The translations under genes were made by a program, and so were the position numbers. Below the pieces are notes generated by a model. The model did not search any database and was not told the origin of the DNA. It saw nothing but the letters and a program-made list of their open reading frames with translations. A stretch of 64,000 bases of DNA from Bacteroidales bacterium (GTDB lineage: Bacteria > Bacteroidota > Bacteroidia > Bacteroidales > Lentimicrobiaceae), in NCBI GenBank assembly GCA_016705005.1, contig JADIZB010000008.1:178220-242219 (forward strand), written 5' to 3'. Below, piece by piece: positions 49,875-59,255 of this stretch. Position 1 is the stretch's first letter, and each line of letters opens with the position of its first letter.

Positions 49875-52373
49875 TTACATCGGATCTACATTTACCTGTA
49901 TCCTTACGCTTTTGAAGTCGGGCAATTCCAGAAACTTTTCAATCTGGCGTGAGGTTTCAAATTTAAGCTGGGCAGCTTCCTTTCCTTTTCCCATTTTCAG
50001 AATAATATTTTTGATGTAGAGGTTGCGGATTCTTGCAACATTGGGGTATTCGGGTCCCAGCAGCAGCTTGCCGTAGAAGGGTTTCAGCATCCCGGCCAGT
50101 GTATTGGCAGCCCTGCTGAGTACTTCAAAATCCTTGTGCCTCAGCGAAACCTCCAGCATCCTGTAAAAAGGGGGATACTTGAATGTGTAGCGGTCCCGGA
50201 TCTGCTGTGTGAACATGGCCATATAATTATCGTCGACCACCCATTGCAGCAGGGGATGTTTCGGATTGTACGTCTGAATCATCACCAATCCTTGTTTGTT
50301 TTTGCGACCAGCCCTGCCACTCACCTGGGCCATAAGCTGGTAACTTCGTTCAAAGGCCCTGAAATCGGGATAACTGAGCATGCCATCGGCATACAGAACC
50401 CCGACCAGGCTGACATTATCGAAATCGAGGCCTTTGGTCACCATTTGAGTTCCAACCAGGATATCAATCTTCCCGGTCTCGAATTCACCAATAATCTTCT
50501 GGTAGGCATATTTGGTGCGGGTTGTATCGAGGTCCATGCGGCTGATGACGGCTTCAGGAAAAAACACACCCAGTTCCTCTTCAACTTTTTCGGTACCAAA
50601 TCCTTTCATCTTAATCGCCGGGCTGCTGCATTCGGGACACCTGGACGGAACCTGGATAGAATAGCCGCAATAATGACATTTCAACAGATTGATCTGCTTA
50701 TGATATATCAGGGTAACATCACAGTTTACACACTGTGGGGTGTAATGACAGGTATCACATTCGAGGCGGAGAGAAAATCCACGCCGGTTCTGGAAAAGAA
50801 TGACCTGCTCGCCTGCCTTCATGGCTGTTCCGACAGCATCGAGCAATTGCTGCGAGAAATGCGACTTCATCCGCTTGTTTTTACTCTCTTCACGGATGTC
50901 AACAATCCTTATTTCAGGCATCTGAAGCCCGCCATAGCGTTCATTCAGCTCCACAACCCTGTATTTCTTCTGCTGGGTATTGAAAAAGCTTTCGATGGAA
51001 GGTGTGGCCGACCCCAGCAGCACCGGGGCATTGTGTATCTGACCTAGGACTGCAGCTGCATCCCTGGCGTTGTAGCGTGGTGCCGGATCATTCTGTTTGT
51101 AGGAGGTGTCGTGTTCCTCATCCACGATGATCAGACCCAGGTCGGTAAATGGAAGAAACAATGCCGAACGGGCACCCAGCAAAATTTTATAGGGCTGTTG
51201 TCCGGCCTGACCGGCCAGGGGCAGATTGGCCTTGTTCCAGATCTCGACTCTCTCAGATTCATTGTATCGGGAATGGTAAACCCCGACATCCGCTCCGAAA
51301 TATTTCTGAAGCCGCCTGATAATTTGTGTGGTGAGGGCGATTTCAGGCAGCAGATACAGAACCTGCTTGCCCTGTGCGATAACTTCATTGATCAGCCTGA
51401 TATAAATTTCAGTCTTACCGCTTGAAGTTACTCCTTTGAGGAGCACCACCTGATTTCCGTTGAGATAGGATTTCAGGTCATCGAACGCCTGTTGCTGGTT
51501 TGGTGCCAGTATCACATCTTCAGCCAGGGCAATGGCATCGGTATGCAACAGGCGGCTGACATTCCGGGGATAGGCTTCAAGAATGCCCTTCCGGATCAGG
51601 CCGTCAAGCTGAGCGGCCGATGCACCCGACGTGTTCAGCAATTCCTGTTTCAGCACTTCTTTCTCATTGTCCGAAAAGCAACGCGAAAGATTTATAAAGG
51701 ACATCAGTACCTGGAGCTGCTTGAATGCTCTGCGGTTCAGCTTGTCCATCACAGCATTCATTTCAGTTTCATCCCTGAAGGCATCGGCCAGCCGGATGCA
51801 TGTTTCGGTGCGGGGCCTGTACCTTTCAGTGATCTCTTCTTCTACACGAAGGATACCTTTCTCAATCATGGTTTTCACCATAGGAACCACTTTGGCGATG
51901 CCGATAATACGGCTGATCTCGGTCAGGGTGAGGATCTTCCTCAGGTCCAGAGCTTCCACTACCTGAAACTCACGGTCGTTCAGTACACCGGTATCTCTGA
52001 TATATTCCGGATCAAGAATAACCCGGGTTTCACTTGCCAGCTTGTAAGCCGAAGGCATGGCTGCGTTCATTACCTCCCCGGTTGCACACATGTAGTAAGT
52101 AGCCATCCATTCCCACAGGACAAATTGCCTTTCATTCACCACCGGCAGGGGGTCGATGACTGAAAGAACGTATTTGATTGAGATCAACTGGGGTGGCTTA
52201 TTGTGCACACGCCTGACCAGGCCAGTATAGAATTTTTTGGTACCGAACTGCACCACAACCCGCATACCCGGCGCAACTTCGTTGTTCAGTTCCTGAGGGA
52301 TCCTATAGGTGAAATACCCCCTGACCGGCAGCGGCAACAATACTTCGGCAAACAGGGTGATGTATTCTGGCAT
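49875..52373 (-). CDS. priA: Primosomal protein N' (replication restart helicase)
   Basis: 832 residues. The N-terminal 3'-DNA-binding domain starts at LFAEVLLPLPVRGYFTYRIP. The helicase core has VLLKGVTSSGKTEIY (Walker A), LGARSALFLPF, IIVDEEHDTSYKQ (DEEH), LGSATPSIES, and the second half TQMVTKGLDFDNVSLVGVL and QVSGRAGR. Eight cysteines in four C-x2-C pairs (CDTCHYTPQCVNCD, CHYCGYSIQVPSRCPECS) bind two zinc ions. PriA reloads DnaB at stalled forks. It starts 45 bp after the aroC stop on the same strand, so it may be co-transcribed with the aromatic operon. Confidence 0.97.
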   Translation of the reverse strand: MPEYITLFAEVLLPLPVRGYFTYRIPQELNNEVAPGMRVVVQFGTKKFYTGLVRRVHNKPPQLISIKYVLSVIDPLPVVNERQFVLWEWMATYYMCATGEVMNAAMPSAYKLASETRVILDPEYIRDTGVLNDREFQVVEALDLRKILTLTEISRIIGIAKVVPMVKTMIEKGILRVEEEITERYRPRTETCIRLADAFRDETEMNAVMDKLNRRAFKQLQVLMSFINLSRCFSDNEKEVLKQELLNTSGASAAQLDGLIRKGILEAYPRNVSRLLHTDAIALAEDVILAPNQQQAFDDLKSYLNGNQVVLLKGVTSSGKTEIYIRLINEVIAQGKQVLYLLPEIALTTQIIRRLQKYFGADVGVYHSRYNESERVEIWNKANLPLAGQAGQQPYKILLGARSALFLPFTDLGLIIVDEEHDTSYKQNDPAPRYNARDAAAVLGQIHNAPVLLGSATPSIESFFNTQQKKYRVVELNERYGGLQMPEIRIVDIREESKNKRMKSHFSQQLLDAVGTAMKAGEQVILFQNRRGFSLRLECDTCHYTPQCVNCDVTLIYHKQINLLKCHYCGYSIQVPSRCPECSSPAIKMKGFGTEKVEEELGVFFPEAVISRMDLDTTRTKYAYQKIIGEFETGKIDILVGTQMVTKGLDFDNVSLVGVLYADGMLSYPDFRAFERSYQLMAQVSGRAGRKNKQGLVMIQTYNPKHPLLQWVVDDNYMAMFTQQIRDRYTFKYPPFYRMLEVSLRHKDFEVLSRAANTLAGMLKPFYGKLLLGPEYPNVARIRNLYIKNIILKMGKGKEAAQLKFETSRQIEKFLELPDFKSVRIQVNVDPM

Positions 52374-52418
52374 CGGAAGGTAAGAGAGGGGTGATTAAAA
52401 CCCAAAATTACGCAATTC

Positions 52419-53408
52419 TTACCTGGAAATTGAAGGTTTTTCATTGAGCAGCAGCAAATCAGCCAGTCCGATGGCAGTGGCGGCTTCAATAACAACTGGT
52501 ACACGCAGTGCAATGCAGGCATCATGCCTGCCTTCAACGAGCAGGGTCTCTATTTGCCCGGTTTTCAGGTTAATGGTTTGCTGTGGAAGAGAAATACTCG
52601 AGGTAGGTTTCACGGCGACCCTGAAGATGAGATCATTGCCGTTTGTTATGCCGCCATTGATGCCTGCAGCATTATTCGACAGGGTTTTGCCATCGGTTGA
52701 GATGTAGGGATCGTTGTGCTGGCTTCCACGCATTTTTGCGGCTCCGAATCCGGACCCGAATTCTATTCCCTTAATGGCCGGAATGGAGAAAATCAGCTGG
52801 CTAAGGGTGGATTCAACACTGCCGAAGAAGGGTTCCCCCAATCCTTTAGGCATTTGGGTAGCCGTGCACTGAATGATGCCTCCGATGGAATCGCCGGTAC
52901 CTTCGATGTTTGCAATTGCCCGTTGGGTATCAGTATCACCCCCGAGTTCAAGGATCTGAGAAGAGATGGCCACCGGATTGATGATTTTTTTTGCGATGAC
53001 ACCGGCGGCAACCAGCCCCAGGGTAATTCTTCCGGAGAAATGCCCGCCGCCCCGTGGGTCGGCAAAACCCCTGAATTTGACACCCGCCGTAAAATCTGAA
53101 TGACCCGGACGTGGTATATCGCGCAGTTTGTCGTAATCGGATGATCTGGTGTTGGTATTTTCGAAAAAAACTGCCAGGGGCGCACCGGTAGTGAATCCAT
53201 CCCAGGTGCCGCTCATAAGTTTTGGAAGGTCGGGCTCTTTACGGGGGGTGGTTCCGGCAGCACCACTCCGCCTTCGCGAAAGGTCAGGAAGAAAATCTTC
53301 CTCAATAAGCGCAATGCCGGCGGGTACGCCATCGATCACCACACCGATGCCGTTGCCATGGCTTTCGCCGAAAATACTGATCCTGAAAATCCTTCCGAAA
53401 GTGTTCAT
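52419..53408 (-). CDS. aroC: Chorismate synthase
   Basis: 329 residues from ATG 53408 (MNTFGRIFRISIFGESHGNG); an ORF open to 53549 reads into aroA and is rejected. Key motifs: GESHGNGIGVVIDG, RRSGAAGTTPRKEPD, RPGHSDFTAGVKFRGFADPRGGGHFSGR (active-site His, Arg and Gly run at about residues 100-127), and EGRHDACIALRVPVVIEA. The enzyme uses reduced FMN to remove phosphate from EPSP. It is about 25-30 residues shorter than the usual about 355-360. It is the last aromatic gene of the operon. Confidence 0.96.
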   Translation of the reverse strand: MNTFGRIFRISIFGESHGNGIGVVIDGVPAGIALIEEDFLPDLSRRRSGAAGTTPRKEPDLPKLMSGTWDGFTTGAPLAVFFENTNTRSSDYDKLRDIPRPGHSDFTAGVKFRGFADPRGGGHFSGRITLGLVAAGVIAKKIINPVAISSQILELGGDTDTQRAIANIEGTGDSIGGIIQCTATQMPKGLGEPFFGSVESTLSQLIFSIPAIKGIEFGSGFGAAKMRGSQHNDPYISTDGKTLSNNAAGINGGITNGNDLIFRVAVKPTSSISLPQQTINLKTGQIETLLVEGRHDACIALRVPVVIEAATAIGLADLLLLNEKPSISR

Positions 53409-53463
53409 TGTCGTTTTTTGATTAACCCTTTTAATACAAGTATTTTCAGATTTTATCTCTTTT

Positions 53464-54723
53464 TCACTGTGCAGTTTCTTCAACCCTGACACCGGATTCC
53501 GACAGATCGTTGAAAAATCCGGGATAGGATTTCGCCACACATTCAGCATCCGCCACCATCACAGGCCCTTCGGACCCAAGGGCAACCACGGCAGCCATCA
53601 TGGCTATGCGGTGATCGTTGTGCGAATTTACAAAAGCGCCCGATACTTTCCCACCTTCAATCAGCATTGTATTACCCTCAACTTCAACTTTGATACCGGT
53701 TTTAGATAGTTCCTCCCGAATGGCCTCAGCCCGGTTGCTTTCCTTGTGGGCCAGGCGTTCTACGCCATGAATCCTGGAAATTCCTTTACCATAGGCCGCC
53801 AGTGCAGCCAGCGGAGGGAAGAGGTCGGGACATTCGGTAGCGTCGAAAGAAAAGGCATTGAGGGTTGATTTCCTGATTTCAACCGAATCCTGGTGTACCT
53901 TCATTTCAGCTCCAGCCATCTTGAGTACTTCAAGAATGGCCAGGTCAGATTGTTTGCTATCCCTGCGGATTCCCCTTACTGTCAGATCGCCGTTGATGGC
54001 TCCGGCTGCCAGCAGAAAGGCTGCCCCGCTCCAGTCGCCTTCGATCACATACTCACGGGCCTGGTATTCCTGATTTCCGGGGATGCTGAACATTTCATAA
54101 TTATTATTGACAATGCTGATTCCAAAGTCGGAAAGCAGCTGGATAGTCATGTCGATGTAAGGTTTGCTTTTAAGGTTGTTTACCCGTATTTCGGAGGCTG
54201 ATTCAGCCAGTGGCAAAGCCATGAGTAATCCTGTAAGAAGCTGTGAACTCACGGAGCCGTCGATGATGGCCCTCCCGCCCTGCAAAGGACCTTTTACTGT
54301 GAACGGGAGCAATCCATCGGTGGATTCAAACCCGGCGCCCAACTGGGTCAGCGCTTCCCCGATCATGTTCACCGGACGTTTGCGCAATGAACCTTCTCCG
54401 TTAAAGGTGATTTCTTTCCGGTGAAGGGCAGCAATGGGGGCAAACATTCGCATGGCCAGTCCGGATTCACCGCAGTTCAGGCGTTGACTCCGGATCAGAA
54501 ATCCTCCCATGATGGTGATTTCATCACCTCCGGGAACCACTTCTGCTCCCAGTTTTTTTGCCATTTCAAGGGCAGCCAGCGAATCGTTACAATCGGAAGT
54601 GTGGATAAGGGTTGTTGTCCCTTTGGCAAGCAGCGCTGCGGCAATGGCCCGTTGCGTCATGCTTTTGCTTGGTGGGGCAGTCAGGATTCCGGTAGCAACC
54701 GAAGGATGTATGGTTTTCTGCAT
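53464..54723 (-). CDS. aroA: 3-phosphoshikimate 1-carboxyvinyltransferase (EPSP synthase)
   Basis: 419 residues. Substrate-binding motifs: APPSKSMTQRAIAAALLAKG at the N-terminus, NCGESGLAMRMFAPIAAL, DGSVSSQLLTGLLMALPLA, EGDWSGAAFLLAAGA, ECPDLFPPLAALAAYGKG, and SHNDHRIAMMAAVVALG near the end. It joins PEP to shikimate-3-phosphate. It lies 92 bp after aroB and 55 bp before aroC. The familiar Gly-Asn-Ala-Gly-Thr loop of plant and class I enzymes is replaced by NCGESGLAMR, as in other divergent Bacteroidota enzymes; glyphosate response cannot be inferred. Confidence 0.96.
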   Translation of the reverse strand: MQKTIHPSVATGILTAPPSKSMTQRAIAAALLAKGTTTLIHTSDCNDSLAALEMAKKLGAEVVPGGDEITIMGGFLIRSQRLNCGESGLAMRMFAPIAALHRKEITFNGEGSLRKRPVNMIGEALTQLGAGFESTDGLLPFTVKGPLQGGRAIIDGSVSSQLLTGLLMALPLAESASEIRVNNLKSKPYIDMTIQLLSDFGISIVNNNYEMFSIPGNQEYQAREYVIEGDWSGAAFLLAAGAINGDLTVRGIRRDSKQSDLAILEVLKMAGAEMKVHQDSVEIRKSTLNAFSFDATECPDLFPPLAALAAYGKGISRIHGVERLAHKESNRAEAIREELSKTGIKVEVEGNTMLIEGGKVSGAFVNSHNDHRIAMMAAVVALGSEGPVMVADAECVAKSYPGFFNDLSESGVRVEETAQ

Positions 54724-54815
54724 CAGGCAGTTCGTCTTTATTGATTCGGATCGCTTTTAAGCGGTAAGTTATGGAATTTGGTGATTACAGAGCTGTTTTA
54801 ATCGGTCTTTATTCA

Positions 54816-55889
54816 TTATAAGGCTGTGAGATTTATCAAATGTCCGTCATCATCAATCAGATCAATAGCATTTGCCAGATCAGCCGTGGATGCCAGGGGT
54901 GATCTGACAATGACGCACTTTCCTATACCATCAAGCAGTACCAGGTCTATTCCATCATCATCCCGCTTTTTGTCGTGTCGCATGGCATCAATCAGTAATG
55001 TCTTATCAATGCCGGTCTTCAAAGGAAGTCCGAGGTTTTTCAGCAATTTCAGGATTCTTTCGACAGTTTCTTCTGAAATTCTGCCTTGTTGCAACGAAAC
55101 AATGGAAGCAGCAGCCATTCCGATGCTCACGGCTTCGCCATGTGTATATTGTGATGAGCACTTTTCAATGGCATGGGCAAGGGTATGTCCGAAATTGAGG
55201 ACCCGCCTTTCTCCTTTTTCAGTTTCGTCACGGTTGACCACCCCCGACTTGATGACTGCTGAGGTATAAACCAGGTATTCAACCACACCGTGATGAAGAC
55301 CGACGGCCTCCCGGTGATGTTCTTCGAGGAACCGGAACATGGTTTCATCGGCAATCAGGGCGTGTTTGACAATTTCACCGAAGCCGCTCAGCACCTCTTT
55401 CAAAGGGAGTGTACTCAGCATGGCTGCATCGCAGATGACAAACTCCGGCTGGTTGAAGGTGCCGATGTGGTTCTTATATCCCCTGAAGTTCACTCCGTTT
55501 TTTCCGCCAAGGGAAGCATCAACCTGCGATAGAAGGCTGGTGGAAACAAATCCGAAACGCAGTCCCCGCATAAAGGTAGAAGCTACATAGCCGGCAAGAT
55601 CGCAGGCAACGCCTCCGCCAATTCCAACTACAAACCATGAACGGTCCACTTCCAGATCAAGCATTTCGCCATAAATCCGCTCAACGGTCGTAAGGTTCTT
55701 TATCCCTTCGCCCTCACCGGCCAGGATTACCTGGTAACGGTTGTAGTGCTGTCTGTAAAGCTGATCAACCCGGCTGTCGGCAATTACGATGACCCTGTCC
55801 GGTGGCAGGTAGTTTTTCAGGTTCTGAAGCGTTTCACCTATCAACAGTTTAGACCCGGAATTCCTGCCTGTTATTGTCAGTTCCTTCAT
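54816..55889 (-). CDS. aroB: 3-dehydroquinate synthase
   Basis: 357 residues. NAD-binding and metal motifs: VVGIGGGVACDLAGYVASTFMRG, FVSTSLLSQVDASLGGKNGVN, GFGEIVKHALIADE, RRVLNFGHTLAHAIEKCS with THGEAVSIGMAAAS. Glu and two His residues would bind the divalent metal. It converts DAHP to 3-dehydroquinate. It starts 4 bp after the stop of the DAHP synthase-chorismate mutase gene, which indicates tight co-expression. Confidence 0.96.
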   Translation of the reverse strand: MKELTITGRNSGSKLLIGETLQNLKNYLPPDRVIVIADSRVDQLYRQHYNRYQVILAGEGEGIKNLTTVERIYGEMLDLEVDRSWFVVGIGGGVACDLAGYVASTFMRGLRFGFVSTSLLSQVDASLGGKNGVNFRGYKNHIGTFNQPEFVICDAAMLSTLPLKEVLSGFGEIVKHALIADETMFRFLEEHHREAVGLHHGVVEYLVYTSAVIKSGVVNRDETEKGERRVLNFGHTLAHAIEKCSSQYTHGEAVSIGMAAASIVSLQQGRISEETVERILKLLKNLGLPLKTGIDKTLLIDAMRHDKKRDDDGIDLVLLDGIGKCVIVRSPLASTADLANAIDLIDDDGHLINLTAL

Positions 55890-55893
55890 TCAG

Positions 55894-57018
55894 TCAGTTT
55901 TTCTCATGATCATTCATCACCTTCATCTGGTGGGTGATGGATTCCTGGTGAATGGCCTTAAGTATTGTTGAAATAAACTCCGGGCTCAATCCCTTGTTGT
56001 TGGCTTTGCGGATGGCCTTGTTGACAATTTCCTGCCAGCGGTTGCTCTGCAGAATGGTGATGTTGTGTTTTTTCTTGTATTGACCTATGGTTTCAGCAAT
56101 CTGCATCCTGCGTTCAAGGATATCGAGCAGCTGGTCGTCGAAGATATCAATCTGACTACGGAGCTCATCTATGGTACTCACAAACTGTGTGTCGCTTGAA
56201 TCAACGCTGCGAAGGATCAGCTGATCAAGCATTTCAGCCAGGGCGGCAGGGGTGAGTTGCTGTTTTTTATCGCTCCATGCGGTATCCGGATCTATGTGTG
56301 ACTCAATCATCAGACCATCGTAATTCAGGTCCATGGCCTCCTGGGAGATGTCGAAGAGATACGCCCTGTTTCCGCCGATGTGGCTGGGATCGCAGATCAA
56401 CGGCAGGTCTTTCATCCGCTGCCTTAGATCAATGGGAATCTGCCACTGGGGCTGGTTACGGAATGCCGTTTTCTCGTAAGAAGAGAATCCGCGGTGAATG
56501 GCTCCGATGCGGTTAACCCCGGCTTTCATGATTCTTTCAATGGCCCCTATCCACAACTCGAGTTCAGGATTGATGGGGTTTTTTACAAAGACCATCACAT
56601 CCACTCCCTGGAGGGCATTGGCTATTTCCTGCACAGCAAAAGGGTTGACCGTGGTGCGCGCCCCGATCCACAGTACATCTACCCCGAACTTCAGGGCTTC
56701 GTATACATGCTTTTCAGTAGCAACTTCTGTTGCGGTAGGTATGCCGAACTCCTGTTTTACCTGTTTCAGCCATTTAAGTCCCGGAGCACCCACTCCCTCG
56801 AACGAATTGGGGCGAGTGCGGGGTTTCCATATCCCTGCCCTGAAAACATCCACTTTGTTGGCCGCCACCAGCTGTCTGGCAGTTTCCATCACCTGTTCTT
56901 CGGTTTCGGCACTGCAGGGTCCGGTCATCAGTAAAGGCCGCTGCTTGTAAATATCCCAGTTTTTCAGGGGTTCTATTGTTGTTTTTGTCTCCATATGGCC
57001 ATTTTCAGGTTCTATCAT
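55894..57018 (-). CDS. Bifunctional DAHP synthase - chorismate mutase
   Basis: 374 residues. An N-terminal DAHP synthase of the short KDO8P-synthase-like type (LLMTGPCSAETEEQVMETAR, FRAGIWKPRTRPNSFEGVG, WIGARTTVNPFAVQEIA, CDPSHIGGNR) is followed by a C-terminal AroQ chorismate mutase (about 280-365: IDELRSQIDIFDDQLLDILERRMQIAETIGQYKK). The enzyme makes DAHP from PEP and erythrose-4-phosphate and turns chorismate into prephenate; the mutase domain often gives feedback inhibition by prephenate. ATG 56994 is an alternative start. The stop of tyrA abuts this start codon with no gap. Confidence 0.95.
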   Translation of the reverse strand: MIEPENGHMETKTTIEPLKNWDIYKQRPLLMTGPCSAETEEQVMETARQLVAANKVDVFRAGIWKPRTRPNSFEGVGAPGLKWLKQVKQEFGIPTATEVATEKHVYEALKFGVDVLWIGARTTVNPFAVQEIANALQGVDVMVFVKNPINPELELWIGAIERIMKAGVNRIGAIHRGFSSYEKTAFRNQPQWQIPIDLRQRMKDLPLICDPSHIGGNRAYLFDISQEAMDLNYDGLMIESHIDPDTAWSDKKQQLTPAALAEMLDQLILRSVDSSDTQFVSTIDELRSQIDIFDDQLLDILERRMQIAETIGQYKKKHNITILQSNRWQEIVNKAIRKANNKGLSPEFISTILKAIHQESITHQMKVMNDHEKN

Positions 57019-57873
57019 TTACTTGTTATTCAATATTTTACGGATCGAGTTGGCATGTGTCATCAAATCCTTCAGCGATTCAGCATCACGATCAACAATC
57101 AATTGTTTAAAGAAGTTCATTTTTTCGATGTAGGTATCGATCACTTCAACGATAGATCCGGCATTGCCGAGAAAAATCGGGGCCCAGGTATCACCGTTGC
57201 TTTTGGCAAGCCTTACGGTACTCTCAAATCCGCCGGCAGCAAGTGAAAGAATGTTCTTTTCATCTTTTTCCTTGTCGAGTACACACAATGCCAAAGCAAA
57301 TGAAGTAATGTGGGAGATGTGCGATACATAAGCCACATGAACATCGTGATCGGCTGAGTTCATGAAGAGAAGTTTCATATTCAATGCCTGAAGCATAGCC
57401 AGTACCAGCAGGTAAGCATCTTCATCACTCTGTTCCCGGTCGCAGATGATGGCCACCTTATCGAGGAACAGTTTTTCAACGGCAGCGGCAGGGCCCGAAT
57501 ACTCGGTTCCGGCCATCGGATGAACAGCCACATAGCGCCCACGACCCGGGTGGTTGACTACAACACCGGCCAGTTCGGCCTTGGTGGAACCCATATCAGC
57601 CACTACCTTTTTTGTCCCCTTGATTTTATCAAGTATTTCAGGAAGCAGTTTCAGGTTGGCATCCACCGGAGAGCAAAGGAGGATCAGGTCAGAAATTTCA
57701 ATTGCCTCATCCAGGGTCATAAACTCGTTGGCAAGGCCGCAATACATGGCGATGGTCCGGTGTTGCGGGGTTTTATCCACTCCGATGATTGTTCCGGCAA
57801 AACCGTTGCCCCGCAAGGCTTTCGAGAGTGATCCGCCGATCAGGCCCATACCGACAATGCAAATGTTCATCAT
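57019..57873 (-). CDS. tyrA: Prephenate dehydrogenase
   Basis: 284 residues. The dinucleotide fold is ICIVGMGLIGGSLSKAL (residues about 4-20). The substrate motif is VAVHPMAGTEYSGPAAA with catalytic His, followed by HDVHVAYVSHISHITSFALA. No ACT domain is present at the C-terminus. It oxidatively decarboxylates prephenate to 4-hydroxyphenylpyruvate. It lies 119 bp after the aminotransferase gene, the largest gap in the operon, which contains a perfect 16-bp palindrome. Confidence 0.95.
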   Translation of the reverse strand: MMNICIVGMGLIGGSLSKALRGNGFAGTIIGVDKTPQHRTIAMYCGLANEFMTLDEAIEISDLILLCSPVDANLKLLPEILDKIKGTKKVVADMGSTKAELAGVVVNHPGRGRYVAVHPMAGTEYSGPAAAVEKLFLDKVAIICDREQSDEDAYLLVLAMLQALNMKLLFMNSADHDVHVAYVSHISHITSFALALCVLDKEKDEKNILSLAAGGFESTVRLAKSNGDTWAPIFLGNAGSIVEVIDTYIEKMNFFKQLIVDRDAESLKDLMTHANSIRKILNNK

Positions 57874-57919
57874 AGCTGAAGTATTTTAATCAGAAGGGTT
57901 GCCAAATTTCTTTTATCCA

Positions 57920-57935
57920 ATTTTCAATTGAAAAT
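57920..57935. repeat. Perfect 16-bp palindrome in the aminotransferase-tyrA spacer
   Basis: ATTTTCAATTGAAAAT is self-complementary over its full length. It lies 47 bp upstream of the tyrA start, inside an operon, so it could be a minor internal regulatory site. No -7 box is evident next to it. Confidence 0.45.
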
Positions 57936-57992
57936 CAATCGGATGTTATGTATTGGCTTGTGGAATTAATCCAACCCGTTTAATTTTTATGG

Positions 57993-59168
57993 TTACAGTT
58001 TTTTTATCCTTTCCATCGCATTTCTCAGCAAATCTTCGTCGCTGCAAAGAGAAATGCGTAAGTAGCGGTCGCCGTTGCTACCGAAAATAAACCCCGGTGT
58101 AATGAACACATGGGCATCCTGAAGCACTTTTTCAGTCAGTTCTTCTACATTGGTAAATGATTCGGGAATCCTGCCCCACAGAAACAGTCCTGTTTGCCGG
58201 GAATCGAATACACATCCGAGCATATCCATGATCTTTTCGGCATATTGCCTGCGCTTCATATAAACATCATTTACCGAAGCATACCATTCCGGTCCGGCTT
58301 CCAGTGCCTTAACTGCAGCGGCCTGCAATGGCCTGAACATACCCGAATCCATATTGCTTTTTACCCTGAGCACGGTTTTGATGTAATCGGCCCTGCCGGC
58401 CAGCATGCCGATGCGCCATCCGGCCATATTCTGCGATTTGCTAAGCGAATTCAGCTCCAGCGCCACATCCCGGGACCCTTCAGTTTCGAGAATGCTCCGG
58501 GTGTCAGTGTTGAGGATGAAACTATAAGGATTGTCGTTACAAAGCAGAATCCGGTGTTTTCTGGCAAAGGCCACCAGGTTGCCGAAAAGTGCTGCCGATG
58601 CCGGAGTTCCGGTTGGCATATGCGGATAATTGACCCACATCAGTTTCACCTTTTCAAGTCCTTCCGCCTCCAGCCGACCGAGGTCGGGAAGCCAGCCCTG
58701 CGATTCGGTAAGGTCGTAATACCTCACTCTGGCACCAACCAGCCTGGCCACCGATTCATAGGCCGGATAGCCGGGGTTTGGGATCAGCACCTCTTCGCCT
58801 TCATTCACAAATGCCATAGTGATGTGCATTATGCCCTCCTTCGATCCGATCAGGGGAAGTATTTCACCTGAAGGATCGAGGGTAACCCTGAAGTATTGCT
58901 GATACCAGCGGGCAAAGGCTGCCCGTAGTTCAGGAATGCCGATGTAACTCTGGTAACCGTGGTTTTTTGGATTCAACGCCTGCTGATGCAGTGTCTCGGT
59001 GACTTCATGCGAGGGGGGAAGGTCAGGACTACCAATGCCCAGGTTGATCACATCAGCACCGTTTCGGCGCATTTCATCGATCTGCTGCAGCTTACGCGAG
59101 AAGTAATATTCCTGAACCTGCAGGGTTCTTACCGCAGGTTGAATCACTATTTCATCGTTCTTTTCCAT
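57993..59168 (-). CDS. PLP-dependent aminotransferase (aromatic-type, class I/II)
   Basis: 391 residues. The fold-type I signature is ALELNSLSKSQNMAGWRIGM with the PLP Lys in LSKS (about residue 236); upstream are VINLGIGSPDLPPSHEVTE, SKEGIMHITMAFVNEGEEVLIPNPGYPAYESV, NYPHMPTGTPAS and CNDNPYSFI. This is the branch that includes LL-diaminopimelate aminotransferase relatives; its position points to phenylpyruvate or hydroxyphenylpyruvate transamination. It is the first structural gene after the leader-peptide terminator. A prephenate dehydratase often found next to it in this phylum is not present here. Confidence 0.92.
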   Translation of the reverse strand: MEKNDEIVIQPAVRTLQVQEYYFSRKLQQIDEMRRNGADVINLGIGSPDLPPSHEVTETLHQQALNPKNHGYQSYIGIPELRAAFARWYQQYFRVTLDPSGEILPLIGSKEGIMHITMAFVNEGEEVLIPNPGYPAYESVARLVGARVRYYDLTESQGWLPDLGRLEAEGLEKVKLMWVNYPHMPTGTPASAALFGNLVAFARKHRILLCNDNPYSFILNTDTRSILETEGSRDVALELNSLSKSQNMAGWRIGMLAGRADYIKTVLRVKSNMDSGMFRPLQAAAVKALEAGPEWYASVNDVYMKRRQYAEKIMDMLGCVFDSRQTGLFLWGRIPESFTNVEELTEKVLQDAHVFITPGFIFGSNGDRYLRISLCSDEDLLRNAMERIKKL

Positions 59169-59200
59169 TCATCGGGTATTTGATTGATCTGTTGACCGGC

Positions 59201-59231
59201 AAAAAAAAAGTCCCATATTCCGGGACTTTTT
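59201..59231 (-). terminator. Attenuator terminator ahead of the aromatic operon
   Basis: On the minus strand the stem AAAAAGTCCC / GGGACTTTTT (10 bp, 7-base loop at 59215-59221) runs into a continuous T9 tract. It ends only 32 bp before the aminotransferase ATG and 24 bp after the leader stop codon, so it can only affect transcription into the operon. Confidence 0.9.
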
Positions 59232-59255
59232 CGATGTATGTTACAGGTTTACTTT

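Noticed and set aside
50136..51047. 303-codon plus-strand ORF opposite priA
   Set aside because: It mirrors the conserved helicase core of priA and shows no family motif.
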